Assembly (NCBI RefSeq): GCF_003464595.1
Contig: NZ_QRZF01000004.1
Location: 310,001 to 374,000, forward strand
Source of the DNA: Bacteroides intestinalis
GTDB lineage: Bacteria > Bacteroidota > Bacteroidia > Bacteroidales > Bacteroidaceae
Direction: 5' to 3'
Length of the DNA: 64,000 nt
Both the position numbers and the translations under genes were made by a program. The notes beneath the pieces are model-generated. The model was not told the DNA's origin, ran no database searches, and worked only from the letters and a program-made list of their open reading frames with translations. Every line of letters starts with the position of its first letter. Within the stretch, counting starts at the first letter, position 1. Below, piece by piece: positions 27,624 to 39,333 of the stretch.

Positions 27624-30600
27624 TTACTCATTTTCCATTTTCTCCATAGCTATGCGCTTACGTGTAGAGCCACTGAACATGAACCAATAGCAGACCGGAA
27701 GCACTGTAAGCAAAAATACCATTGTGATGAGTGTGCCGTAACAGATAACGGTTCCCATTGGCATCCACAGTCCGCTGCCTCCCAATATCATCGGGATGAC
27801 ACCCATGGATGCAGCTGCCGAAGTAAGGAAGATGGGACGCATACGACGACGGGCCGAATGATAAATGGCATCGCGTACACCCAACTTTTCCGTTTTCCGT
27901 AATTCTTCAGCGTAGTCTATCATGATAATACCGTTACGCACAATGATACCCATCAGGCTAACAACGCCCAGAATACTGGTTACGCCGAAGTCCACGCCCT
28001 GCACAAGTACTCCTACAGCCGTTCCAAACACGCAAAGGGCCATACAGGCAAAGATGAGCAAGGCAATATTGACATTACGGAAATGGATCAGCAAGATAAA
28101 GTAGATAATAGCGGCAGCAATCAGCAATCCGGCCAGAATGGGAGGCAGTTTCTCTTCACTATCTTCCAGGTCACCACCATAAGTCAGGGTTACATCAGGA
28201 GAAAATGAAAGATTCGCTACTGCTTTCTGTACTTTGCCGGTTACGTCCATACCATTCTCACCGCGCTGAAGGTCTGCCATGACAGTAATCGTATAAATGC
28301 CGTTGCGACGTACAATCTGACCGTTCTCCCATGCCGGAACCACATCGGCCACTTGTCGCAAAGGTACATTCGCCAGTCCTCCGGCAACAGGTATGAGTTC
28401 GTCTTCCAAATCACAACTGTTGGCCGAATCTGCCTGGGAGTTCTTCAACTTGACAGAAATATCGTAATCACCTTCCCAAACGGTTGCCACGGGGATACCA
28501 CTGCCGTAACGCATGGCAAGGGTGGTTTCCAGCATTACATTACTGATGCCCAACCGGGTGGCTTCATCCTCTTTCAGTACAATGCGGGTAGTGGCAAGCG
28601 GATCATTAAAGTTAGTGCTTACCAATACCAGTTCGGGCATGGAGCGCAACAGTGCCGTCACCTTGTCGGCTTCACGACGTAATGTGTCGATATTCTCACC
28701 GCTGAGGCGTACTTCAACAGGGTACGTCGCTTCGTTATAGCTCAGTTGCTTAAAGCGTACCAAGGCTTCCGGGAAGTAATCGGTATACTTAGGCGCATAT
28801 TCATTCAGTAGGTCTTCCGTCGCTTGATTGCTTACCGTATTGACAATGAATTGTGCAAAATTAGTCCCGGCTATCTGCGGAGCGTAGGCTGTCTGGAAAC
28901 GTGGAGAAGCACACCCCACAAAGGATGCCACAGACACTACACGCGAATCATTGCGCAGGATATGCTCCAGGCTGTCGGCTATTTGGCCGGTCTTCTCTAC
29001 AGCGGTTCCCGTAGGCAGGGAAATTTCCACAGCAAACTGGTTGCGTTCCGCTATCGGCATCAATCTTTGCGGCAGTTTACCCATCAGGACGATGCCTATG
29101 ATAATAGAAAGAAGACCTAAAGCCATCGTCATACGGGGCCAGGTGAAACAGAGATCCAGTAATTTATTATAGTATTTCTGCAAGGTATCGAGAAAGGAAA
29201 ATTTCTTTTTTCCATTCTTATTTGTTGCGCTCTCCATCGGTTTGCGAATGAAATAGAATTGCATGAACGGCACCAGCAATGCAGCCACTAACAAGGATAC
29301 TCCCAACACGATGCTGATGGCCCAAGGGAAACTAACCAGAAAATCCTGTATCTGTCCTGTTGTTGTGATAAGGAAGGGGAAAAAGGTGATGCTGATGGCA
29401 CACGTCGCCGAAAATATCGATTTAAAGAAATGCGTGGCACTCTGTATCGAAGCATGCCAGCGCGACACACCTTCACCCAACTTTTCCAGATAGCTATCGA
29501 TAATGACGATTGAGTTATCCACAATCATCCCCAAGGTTACAATAAGAGCCGCCAAAGTCACGGTATTCAGTTCGATATCAAAGGCATGAAACAATCCCAG
29601 TGATATGAATATTGTAATAGGTATAGTGGAAGCGGCTACCAGTGCCACACGCATAGGCAACAGGAGCATCACCACTATAATCACCGCTATAATGGCAACC
29701 AACAGTTCGTGCAGGAAATTATCCACACTATCTCCTACGACCTGGCTCTGATCGGTGATACAGAAAAGGTTGACATCCGACGGTAATGACGGTTGGAACT
29801 CTGCAATCGTCCGGTTTATCTCCTCTCCCATTTGAACGATGTTCTTGCCTTTCTTCATCTCTATACTTAGCAAAAGGCATTTTTTACCATTGTTAGTGAT
29901 ATAGCTGTCGGGAGCAGGATATTCTTTTACCACACGGGCCACGTCCTTCAGACGAATGTTATTTCCCATCGGATCAGTATAAACAATTTGTTCCTGCACA
30001 TCGCGTACCGTATTCAATGACTTAGCCACATAGACAGGCTGAACATATACAGGATTCTTCACCCGACCGCCCGAAGTAGTGAAACCTTTCGTAAAAAGGG
30101 TAACGGCGAGTGTCTGTTCAGTCAGCCCGTATTGCGAAAGTTTATGGGTATCCAGGTATATGGAGATCTGTTCCTTTTGCATTCCGCTTACCGTCATACG
30201 GCCGATGCTGTTGATACGGCGCAGGCGGTCTTGCAGGGCATCTATATAGTCGTCCAGTTCACGATAGGTCTTGTCCACGCTTTCCATAGTGATGAGCAAG
30301 GCGGAAGTATCGCCAAAATCATCCATCACCTGTACAGCCAGTACATTCTTGGGCAATTGCGCCTTGAAAGTGGAAACACCGTGCTTGAACTTGCTCCAGA
30401 ATTCATCTTTGTTATTCAGCTCGTCATTGAGTTGTACTTGAATGTAGACAATGCCATCGCGGCTCATGGAGAAAGTCTTATCTTTCTTCACTTCTTTATA
30501 GCTGAAAATATAATTTTCCAAGGGTTTGGCTACCTGTTCCACCATTTCCTCTGCCGTGTTGCCCGGAGCTACTGCCACTACAATACCCTGACGGATTGTG

Positions 30601-30731
30601 AAGTCTGGAAATTCATTCTTGCGCATATTCGGCAAACTGTAAATTCCAAAAGCAACAAGGCAACACACAACGAGAATTATAATCTGGCGATAGTGCATCG
30701 CCCATTCTACTGCGTTACGTTTCTTATTCAT
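27624..30731 (-). CDS. RND-family efflux pump (AcrB/MMPL-like inner-membrane permease)
   Basis: A 1035-residue protein, normal for the family. The first membrane helix (IIILVVCCLVAFGIYSL) is followed by a large porter domain, helices 2-6 with IIAVIIVVMLLLPMRVALVA and the conserved LGMIVDNSIVIID in helix 4, then the mirrored second half with MGIIVRNGIIMIDY. The Asp in helix 4 is the proton-relay residue of the family. It exports drugs or other small amphipathic compounds in exchange for protons; no features point to a metal. It follows the adaptor gene with a 61-bp gap and is followed directly by the TolC-like gene. Confidence 0.95.
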   Translation of the reverse strand: MNKKRNAVEWAMHYRQIIILVVCCLVAFGIYSLPNMRKNEFPDFTIRQGIVVAVAPGNTAEEMVEQVAKPLENYIFSYKEVKKDKTFSMSRDGIVYIQVQLNDELNNKDEFWSKFKHGVSTFKAQLPKNVLAVQVMDDFGDTSALLITMESVDKTYRELDDYIDALQDRLRRINSIGRMTVSGMQKEQISIYLDTHKLSQYGLTEQTLAVTLFTKGFTTSGGRVKNPVYVQPVYVAKSLNTVRDVQEQIVYTDPMGNNIRLKDVARVVKEYPAPDSYITNNGKKCLLLSIEMKKGKNIVQMGEEINRTIAEFQPSLPSDVNLFCITDQSQVVGDSVDNFLHELLVAIIAVIIVVMLLLPMRVALVAASTIPITIFISLGLFHAFDIELNTVTLAALIVTLGMIVDNSIVIIDSYLEKLGEGVSRWHASIQSATHFFKSIFSATCAISITFFPFLITTTGQIQDFLVSFPWAISIVLGVSLLVAALLVPFMQFYFIRKPMESATNKNGKKKFSFLDTLQKYYNKLLDLCFTWPRMTMALGLLSIIIGIVLMGKLPQRLMPIAERNQFAVEISLPTGTAVEKTGQIADSLEHILRNDSRVVSVASFVGCASPRFQTAYAPQIAGTNFAQFIVNTVSNQATEDLLNEYAPKYTDYFPEALVRFKQLSYNEATYPVEVRLSGENIDTLRREADKVTALLRSMPELVLVSTNFNDPLATTRIVLKEDEATRLGISNVMLETTLAMRYGSGIPVATVWEGDYDISVKLKNSQADSANSCDLEDELIPVAGGLANVPLRQVADVVPAWENGQIVRRNGIYTITVMADLQRGENGMDVTGKVQKAVANLSFSPDVTLTYGGDLEDSEEKLPPILAGLLIAAAIIYFILLIHFRNVNIALLIFACMALCVFGTAVGVLVQGVDFGVTSILGVVSLMGIIVRNGIIMIDYAEELRKTEKLGVRDAIYHSARRRMRPIFLTSAAASMGVIPMILGGSGLWMPMGTVICYGTLITMVFLLTVLPVCYWFMFSGSTRKRIAMEKMENE

Positions 30732-30792
30732 TATCTTATATTTTGTCGGTGATGTGACTAATATTTTGATTGTTCCTCATTATATAGAATAG

Positions 30793-31827
30793 TCATAAAA
30801 CTACGGATGTATTCTCACATACCTTCTGCTGTCCTTCCACAATGATTTCCTCACTCTCCTCCAAACCGGACAGCACAACGACTCCTTCACTTGTAAATCC
30901 TCCGCATTGGATAATGCGTTTACTGGCTTTTCCTCCGGCATTCACCCAGACGAAGGAACGGTTCTGTTCGTCCAGTTGGACAATGTGGGCAGGAATAACA
31001 TGAAGTGTTCCCATCCCCGTACCGGACAAGACCGCTTCCACCACCATACCCGGCATCAACTCTTTATCAGCATCATCCACCCGTATCTTGACATCGTATG
31101 AGCGTGAAAGCGGATTGGCTACAATTCCTTTCTCTGTTACTGTTCCCGCGAAGACACGCCCGTTCAAGGCAGAGACGGTAATCGTTGCTTTTTGTCCCGT
31201 GGCAATGGCGGCAATCTCTGTCTCCGGAACGGCAATCTTCACTTTCAGCTGATTGGCTGTCACTAATTTGACCACCGGTAAGCCCGGCATTATATTCTGC
31301 CCTACCTCTGCCATCTTTTCCGATATGATTCCACTGAAGGGCGCATAGAGTTTGCAATCGTCCAGATTCTTGCGCGCCACTTCTTCAATTGACTTTGCCT
31401 GTTGCAACTTACTCTGCACTTCCACCCACTTTATCTCGGGAAGGCTTCCTTTATCATACAATTCCTTCATTCTCCGATAGGCATCTTCCGCTTGCTCCAG
31501 TGAGGCTTTGGCAGCATCATAGCTGCTCTGCATGGCAAGCGGATCGACCGTAGCAATAAGTTGGCCTTTCGCTACCCGGTCACCCAAACCCACATGTACC
31601 GTTTTCACCGTTCCCATAATCGAAAAGCTAAGCGAAGTGCTGTTCGCTTCTTCCACCGTACCGGAAAAACGTTCCGTTCCATCTATCTCAGAAGAAGAAA
31701 CTCGTAAAACTTTCACCTTTACCGGACTCATAGTAGTCTGTTTGTCTCCATTATTCTGGCAACTCGTCAGGCCAAATAATAGCAATAGCACCGTTACATT
31801 ACAAAGTTGTCTCATACTTTTTTCCAT
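30793..31827 (-). CDS. RND periplasmic adaptor (membrane fusion) lipoprotein
   Basis: A 344-residue protein with lipobox FGLTSC (Cys ~23), so it is anchored to a membrane by a lipid. It has the barrel-sandwich (lipoyl-like) halves VGLGDRVAKGQLIATVDP and YAPFSGIISEKMAEVGQNI around a short alpha-hairpin (~85-150), then a beta-barrel and a membrane-proximal domain. It links the RND pump to the TolC-like channel. It is the first gene of the operon; the start could also be the internal Met at codon 5. The upstream region carries a long inverted repeat shared with the divergent AraC gene. Confidence 0.93.
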   Translation of the reverse strand: MEKSMRQLCNVTVLLLLFGLTSCQNNGDKQTTMSPVKVKVLRVSSSEIDGTERFSGTVEEANSTSLSFSIMGTVKTVHVGLGDRVAKGQLIATVDPLAMQSSYDAAKASLEQAEDAYRRMKELYDKGSLPEIKWVEVQSKLQQAKSIEEVARKNLDDCKLYAPFSGIISEKMAEVGQNIMPGLPVVKLVTANQLKVKIAVPETEIAAIATGQKATITVSALNGRVFAGTVTEKGIVANPLSRSYDVKIRVDDADKELMPGMVVEAVLSGTGMGTLHVIPAHIVQLDEQNRSFVWVNAGGKASKRIIQCGGFTSEGVVVLSGLEESEEIIVEGQQKVCENTSVVL

Positions 31828-31885
31828 TTTTAGTTCATTATTTCCGGTGCAAAGGAAAATGATTTATCAAAAGGGCTTAATTTCC

Positions 31886-31959
31886 ATATTACCACAGAAG
31901 TGTTCTATTTTTCAAAACAAATATCAAATAAGCTAAATAGGACACTATTCTGGAAATAT
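31886..31959. promoter_or_regulatory. Long inverted repeat between the RND operon and the AraC gene (operator)
   Basis: Arms at 31886-31910 and 31935-31959 match as inverted copies at 20 of 25 positions; the inner 12 bases (AGTGTTCTATTT / AAATAGGACACT) match at 11 of 12. The spacer is 24 bp. It lies in the 190-bp divergent region, well placed for the adjacent AraC-type protein to control both directions. Confidence 0.65.
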
Positions 31960-32017
31960 CTATTATCTACATCTACCGGATATTCTGTTTATTTGCAACC
32001 AAAAAGAAATATAGTGT

Positions 32018-32899
32018 ATGGAGGCAAAACTGAGATCAGGATGTTTGGATGATGTCTTGGTAAAAAAGATATCTGTATATAATGACAGCCGCATAGCTAT
32101 CATTGATGAATTGCAAAGTTTAAATATAGAACAGGCTGTAAAAGTTGAGGCATACATCATCTTGTTGTGCGTAAAAGGAAAAGGTTCACTCTATATCAAT
32201 GGAGAATCGCGAATGATACACGTGAACGATTTGTTCATTTGCCATCCTAATATCATATTGGAAAATAGTATGATAAGTATTGATTTTGAATGCCGTTGCA
32301 TCTGTCTGTCATCGGAGTACATGAAGCAATTACTCCTCATAGCAGGTGAAAGCTGGGACTTGAAAATGTTCATTGAGAAAATCCCCATTCTTTCACTGAA
32401 TGCAGAAGAGGCAGAGTTGTTTTGCCAATACTATTCCCTGTTGCGTTCTAAAATGCTGGGCACTCCCTGCAAACATCAAAAGGAACTGATCGACTCTCTG
32501 ATCCAAGCATTTCTTTATGAGTTTCATGATGCACTGGAACGCTTCATCAAGCTGAAACCACCGACATTCACCTCGGGCGAAAACTTATTTAAGGAGTTCA
32601 TCAGTCTCTTGTCTTCATCATACCCCAAAGAACGCATGATTGGATTCTACGCTAACCAACTGTATGTTACTCCTAAGTACTTATCGGCAGTCTGCAAAGA
32701 AGTCAGTGGACAGACGGCTTCCGAACTCATCACTCAATACATGGTGAAAGATATTTTGTATCTGTTGAGAAACTCTCAGAAGAGTATTAAAGAAATAGCC
32801 AATGAACTGAATTTCCCCAATCTGTCTTTTTTTGGAAAGTACGTAAAACAGCATTTGGGTATGTCGCCTAAACAGTACAGGGAATCTTCATATGGTTAA
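32018..32899 (+). CDS. AraC-family transcriptional regulator
   Basis: A 293-residue cytoplasmic protein. Residues ~1-170 form a cupin-like ligand-binding region (VKGKGSLYINGESRMIHVND). Residues ~190-293 hold two helix-turn-helix units: FYANQLYVTPKYLSAVCKEV and IKEIANELNFPNLSFFGKYV, ending with LGMSPKQYRES, the usual AraC tail. It is divergent from the RND efflux operon, which points to local control of efflux in response to a small molecule. Members of this Bacteroidetes group next to RND operons are common. It is followed by a strong terminator at 32906-32936. Confidence 0.9.
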   Translation: MEAKLRSGCLDDVLVKKISVYNDSRIAIIDELQSLNIEQAVKVEAYIILLCVKGKGSLYINGESRMIHVNDLFICHPNIILENSMISIDFECRCICLSSEYMKQLLLIAGESWDLKMFIEKIPILSLNAEEAELFCQYYSLLRSKMLGTPCKHQKELIDSLIQAFLYEFHDALERFIKLKPPTFTSGENLFKEFISLLSSSYPKERMIGFYANQLYVTPKYLSAVCKEVSGQTASELITQYMVKDILYLLRNSQKSIKEIANELNFPNLSFFGKYVKQHLGMSPKQYRESSYG

Positions 32900-33030
32900 T
32901 ATAAAAGGGCAATCTTCTTGATTCGAAGATTGCCCTCTCTTATAAATACTACCTACTGAAAACTGTGACTTAAAAAACTACCCTTTGTTTATTAATACCA
33001 ATCTTATGTTAATCTATAACCTATTGTCGA
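32900..33030 (-). ncRNA. Candidate small RNA (~125-130 nt) between an orphan promoter and a terminator
   Basis: A perfect minus-strand -7 element (TATCTTTG, 33036-33043) would start RNA near 33030. The strong hairpin at 32906-32936 would end it. No open frame of note lies between. The stretch just upstream of the promoter (AGGGTGAA on the plus strand) is also found at the LacZ-like GH2 promoter (AGGATGAA), so it may share a regulator. It could instead be a remnant promoter of a lost gene. Confidence 0.3.
32906..32936. terminator. Bidirectional rho-independent terminator after the AraC gene
   Basis: A perfect 12-bp stem, AGGGCAATCTTC / GAAGATTGCCCT, with a 7-nt loop; T-rich sequence follows on both strands. 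It ends the AraC transcript and, from the other side, transcripts coming from locus B or from the orphan promoter at 33036. Confidence 0.9.
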
Positions 33031-33035
33031 TGTTG

Positions 33036-33043
33036 CAAAGATA
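33036..33043 (-). promoter_or_regulatory. Orphan -7 promoter element
   Basis: TATCTTTG on the minus strand, facing left, with no gene in front of it except the 3' end of the AraC gene on the opposite strand. The surrounding CAAAGATAGGGTGAA nearly repeats CAAAGATAGGATGAA at 37311-37325. Confidence 0.45.
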
Positions 33044-33095
33044 GGGTGAAATTTCTATTCAGTAGTAGCACAATTGTTTCATAAAAGGTGATAAA

Positions 33096-34079
33096 TCAGT
33101 CAATTTTCAGTTTATCTCCCGATAAATCGACTTTAAACAGGTGTGGAATACGAATATATCGCCCATTCACATCTTTATGACTATGAACCGACATCATCCA
33201 CTCACCATCCAAAGTACGGAACAACATTCCATGTCCGAAGTTAGGCGGAGTGATTGGTTCTTTCTCTTGTATCCAGGGGCCATCCAGAGTTCCGCTTTCG
33301 GAATAGGCAACGCCTTGTGTATAGTCCTGGAATACCCAGCTTGTCCATATCATACCTAACCGGCCCGTACCTGTGCGGAAAAGCCATGGTCCGTCGGTTA
33401 CACGATTGGGCAATACTTTGTCCTCCATCTTTTCGCGGCTCCAGGGAGAGTCACTGGCACGGAAAAGAATCTTTCCTTTACCGATGGAACCGCTTAAATC
33501 GGGTTTTAATTCGATCTTTTCCATCGTACCGTTCCAGTTTTGCAGCCATTCGTGGCAATAAATCATATAAGGTTTGCCGTCATTGTCCACCCAGAATGTG
33601 CCATCAAGGGTAGGCATATTCTCGGGCAGGTAAGTGGGGTCTTTCATAGGTTTATAAGGGCCATCCGGTTTATCACTGACCAGGATGTGGCTGGCACGAC
33701 GGGGGATGACGTTTCCTTTTACGGTATCAATCTTGATGGCGTTATTCGTAAAAGTGGCGAAATAGTAATATTTTCCGTTGTATTCGTGCAGTTCGGCTGC
33801 CCAAATTTCGGGTTTAGGGCCCATCCAGGAGTTAGGATCAGTTTCTGCTACACGATAAGGGCCTTCCCAACGGGCAAGGTCTTTGCTTTTCCAGAGGAGG
33901 CCGCCAGTACCGGTCATGTAATAAGTGGAGGTTTTCTTATCGGCCAGTATGCAAGGGTCACTCAGGTGGATGGAATCGAGAGGGATGTTGGTACGGAAGC
34001 GGTTTGGGACTTTCTGCTGGGCAGATACAAGGACAGAACACAAGGAGAATAAAAGGAGTAATAGTTCTCTTTTCTTCAT
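33096..34079 (-). CDS. GH43-family glycoside hydrolase
   Basis: A 327-residue secreted protein (signal to about VSAQ) consisting of a single five-bladed propeller. Catalytic-type motifs are HLSDPCI (base Asp, ~42), LDGTFW (pKa-tuning Asp, ~158) and, where most GH43 enzymes have an EGP motif with the acid Glu, VTDGPWLF, which has Asp instead. The WAAEL block matches the usual WAPE motif. GH43 enzymes usually release arabinofuranose, xylose or galactose. The gene lies 79 bp behind the LacZ-like GH2, separated by a strong hairpin, and is the last gene of locus B. Substrate is unknown; the Asp for Glu change leaves some doubt about standard activity. Confidence 0.8.
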   Translation of the reverse strand: MKKRELLLLLFSLCSVLVSAQQKVPNRFRTNIPLDSIHLSDPCILADKKTSTYYMTGTGGLLWKSKDLARWEGPYRVAETDPNSWMGPKPEIWAAELHEYNGKYYYFATFTNNAIKIDTVKGNVIPRRASHILVSDKPDGPYKPMKDPTYLPENMPTLDGTFWVDNDGKPYMIYCHEWLQNWNGTMEKIELKPDLSGSIGKGKILFRASDSPWSREKMEDKVLPNRVTDGPWLFRTGTGRLGMIWTSWVFQDYTQGVAYSESGTLDGPWIQEKEPITPPNFGHGMLFRTLDGEWMMSVHSHKDVNGRYIRIPHLFKVDLSGDKLKID

Positions 34080-34109
34080 GCTATAATAATAATGAGTATA
34101 ATTAAAGAG

Positions 34110-34151
34110 TATCTCAATTCCCCTCCTCCTGGGAGGAGGAAAATTGAGATA
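34110..34151. terminator. Long hairpin between GH2 and GH43
   Basis: The stem is TATCTCAATT / AATTGAGATA, then a 2-base mismatch (CC/AA), then CCTCCTCC / GGAGGAGG with a tiny loop: about 18 paired bases. On the minus strand it lies between the GH2 stop (34159) and the GH43 start (34079), so it may end or dampen the GH2 transcript. The GGAGGAGG arm resembles a ribosome-binding sequence. Confidence 0.6.
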
Positions 34152-34158
34152 GATTTAC

Positions 34159-37335
<3,177 letters not shown>

Positions 37336-37337
37336 TT

Positions 37338-37379
37338 AGGGTGAATAATAGTTCAAAAAAGGGGGAATAGAGTTCAAAG
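37338..37379 (-). repeat. Direct repeat, 21/22-bp period, upstream of the LacZ-like GH2
   Basis: AGGGTGAATAATAGTTCAAA (from 37338) and AGGGGGAATAGAGTTCAAAG (from 37360) are related; the AGGG cores are 22 bp apart and the GTTCAAA cores 21 bp apart. A shorter third copy (AGGATGAATGAAC, 37318-37330) touches the -7 element. The layout fits an AraC/HTCS-type activator site. Confidence 0.5.
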
Positions 37380-37388
37380 AGCTACAAG

Positions 37389-39320
37389 CTACTGTAATCT
37401 ATACACTCCAAACGAACGTGGTTCAAGTTTCAGTTTCAGAGATTGCCCTTCTACCTGCACCGGACGTACACGGGGAACAATCGCTTCCTGATCCAGCGTA
37501 TTTACAGTGCGCCAATTGTCGTTCTGTAAGTAAGTGCAGGAACCGGCAACCAACTGACGTTTCTTCAAACCATTGAAATCGATCTGAACATCGGCAGGCT
37601 TACTACTTGCATTCACCAGTTTCAGAATGATTTCTCCGGTAGGTGCATTCAGTGCAGCTGTTGCATAGAGGCTGTCCTGCCCCGCTACTGCTTTGCCATC
37701 CATCTTCAGGCTGAGCACATCGGTACCGGCATTCATGCCGTACATCTGCTGAACGTAATAGTTCGGTGTGCGCATCATGCGCAGGTTATCGAACCAAATC
37801 AAGTCCGGATTCCACTGCCAAGCGTCTACGTGAGCAAACAACGGCGCATAAGTAGCCAGATGGACAACATCCGCATTCCGTTCCAATCCCGTCATAAAGG
37901 CAGCTTCGGAAAGGGCGGCGAGGAAGTTGTTATCCTTCTTCGTGGAATGATCGTGTGAAGCATATTCTCCGGCAAAAACCTTCGGACCTTTACGGTCGTA
38001 ATTGTCATAGCGTGACGCATTGCCAAAGAACCAATCAGGATTCATGTAGTAGTGTTCGTCCACCAGGTCTACACCGATACGCTTCATTTCGGGCCAGAGA
38101 TAATCGAATTTATCACCGCTGGCACTCGGGCCGGAGCTACCTACAACCTTCACATTAGGGTATTTCGCACGGATGGCTTTTGTGAAAGCTTCGAGGCGTT
38201 CTACATAAACCTTGTCCCACTGTTCATTGCCGATACCGATCATCTTCAGATTGAAGGGTTCGGGATGTCCCATATCGGCACGCACCTTTCCCCACTTGGA
38301 AGTAACAGGGCCGTTGGCAAATTCAATCAGGTCGAGTGCATCCTGTATGTACGGATCAAGTTCATCCATCGGAACCACTTCATTGCTTTCGTACTGGCAG
38401 GAGAGTCCGCAGCTGATTACCGGAAGAGGTTCTGCACCGAGGTCTTCGCTCAACAGGAAGTATTCAAAGTAACCAAGTCCCAAAGTCTGGAAATAGTCAG
38501 GGAAGGCTTTATGTTTGAAGGTGTAGTTCCAGCGGTTTTCATTCAGAGGGCGGTTTTCAACAGGACCTACGGAATTCTTCCACTGGTAACGGGTTTCAAG
38601 ACTGTTACCCTCAATGATACAACCACCGGGGAAACGGAATACGCCCGGGTTAAGGTCATAAAGGGCTTGTGCGAGGTCGGCACGCAGGCCATTCTCACGT
38701 CCTTTCCAAGTATTCACAGGGAACAGGGAGATATGATCCATATCCACCGTGCCCTGTGTTTCGAGGACGATACGCAGGCGGGCATGAGCGTCTGTGAAAG
38801 GAGATTTCAACACCGCCGTCAGCTTTTGCCAGTTATTGCCGCTGACTTCGATTTCTTTCTTCAACAGATTCTGTGCATTAGAGTTGACAAGCTCGATGGA
38901 GAGCTTCATCGGCTTCGCATCCGGTGTGCGGGCATAAACGGAGAAACGGTATTCTTCGCCTTGCTTCACACCAATACCGCGATAACCTTCATTATCCAGT
39001 CCGGCACGCAGCAGACGACCGTCGTTCACTACACGTACATAGTGAGGATTGCGGTCAAAACAAGGATTTGCATCCTGAACGGTTACATTACCGAAAGGCA
39101 CCCAACCCACGAAAGGTTGTGGGAATTCAAAAGAACGGTTCTTTACCAGTTCGGCATACAGACCGCCATCGGCACCGAAGTTGATATCTTCGAAAAAGAT
39201 GCCATACATTTCAGGTTGTATCTTTGCCGTCGGTTTAGAAACGTCGACGGTCATCACATGTTGTTGTGCCTGCACACTCAGTGCTCCAACAATCATCAGG
39301 AAAAATAAAAATCTTTTCAT
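37389..39320 (-). CDS. GH51 alpha-L-arabinofuranosidase
   Basis: A 643-residue secreted protein (signal to about VQAQ). MYGIFFEDINFGADGGLYAE and RFPGGCIIEG are GH51 hallmarks; a carbohydrate-binding-like sandwich insertion lies at ~60-205. IGIGNEQW gives the acid/base Glu (~365) and FAGEYASH the nucleophile Glu (~451). The C-terminal beta-sandwich is complete. It releases alpha-linked L-arabinofuranose from side chains of arabinan, arabinoxylan or arabinogalactan. It is the last gene of the operon that starts at 47356 and ends in front of the LacZ-like promoter. A second, larger GH51 lies two genes upstream, so the pair may act on different linkages. Confidence 0.95.
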   Translation of the reverse strand: MKRFLFFLMIVGALSVQAQQHVMTVDVSKPTAKIQPEMYGIFFEDINFGADGGLYAELVKNRSFEFPQPFVGWVPFGNVTVQDANPCFDRNPHYVRVVNDGRLLRAGLDNEGYRGIGVKQGEEYRFSVYARTPDAKPMKLSIELVNSNAQNLLKKEIEVSGNNWQKLTAVLKSPFTDAHARLRIVLETQGTVDMDHISLFPVNTWKGRENGLRADLAQALYDLNPGVFRFPGGCIIEGNSLETRYQWKNSVGPVENRPLNENRWNYTFKHKAFPDYFQTLGLGYFEYFLLSEDLGAEPLPVISCGLSCQYESNEVVPMDELDPYIQDALDLIEFANGPVTSKWGKVRADMGHPEPFNLKMIGIGNEQWDKVYVERLEAFTKAIRAKYPNVKVVGSSGPSASGDKFDYLWPEMKRIGVDLVDEHYYMNPDWFFGNASRYDNYDRKGPKVFAGEYASHDHSTKKDNNFLAALSEAAFMTGLERNADVVHLATYAPLFAHVDAWQWNPDLIWFDNLRMMRTPNYYVQQMYGMNAGTDVLSLKMDGKAVAGQDSLYATAALNAPTGEIILKLVNASSKPADVQIDFNGLKKRQLVAGSCTYLQNDNWRTVNTLDQEAIVPRVRPVQVEGQSLKLKLEPRSFGVYRLQ

Positions 39321-39333
39321 ATTATATTCATTT

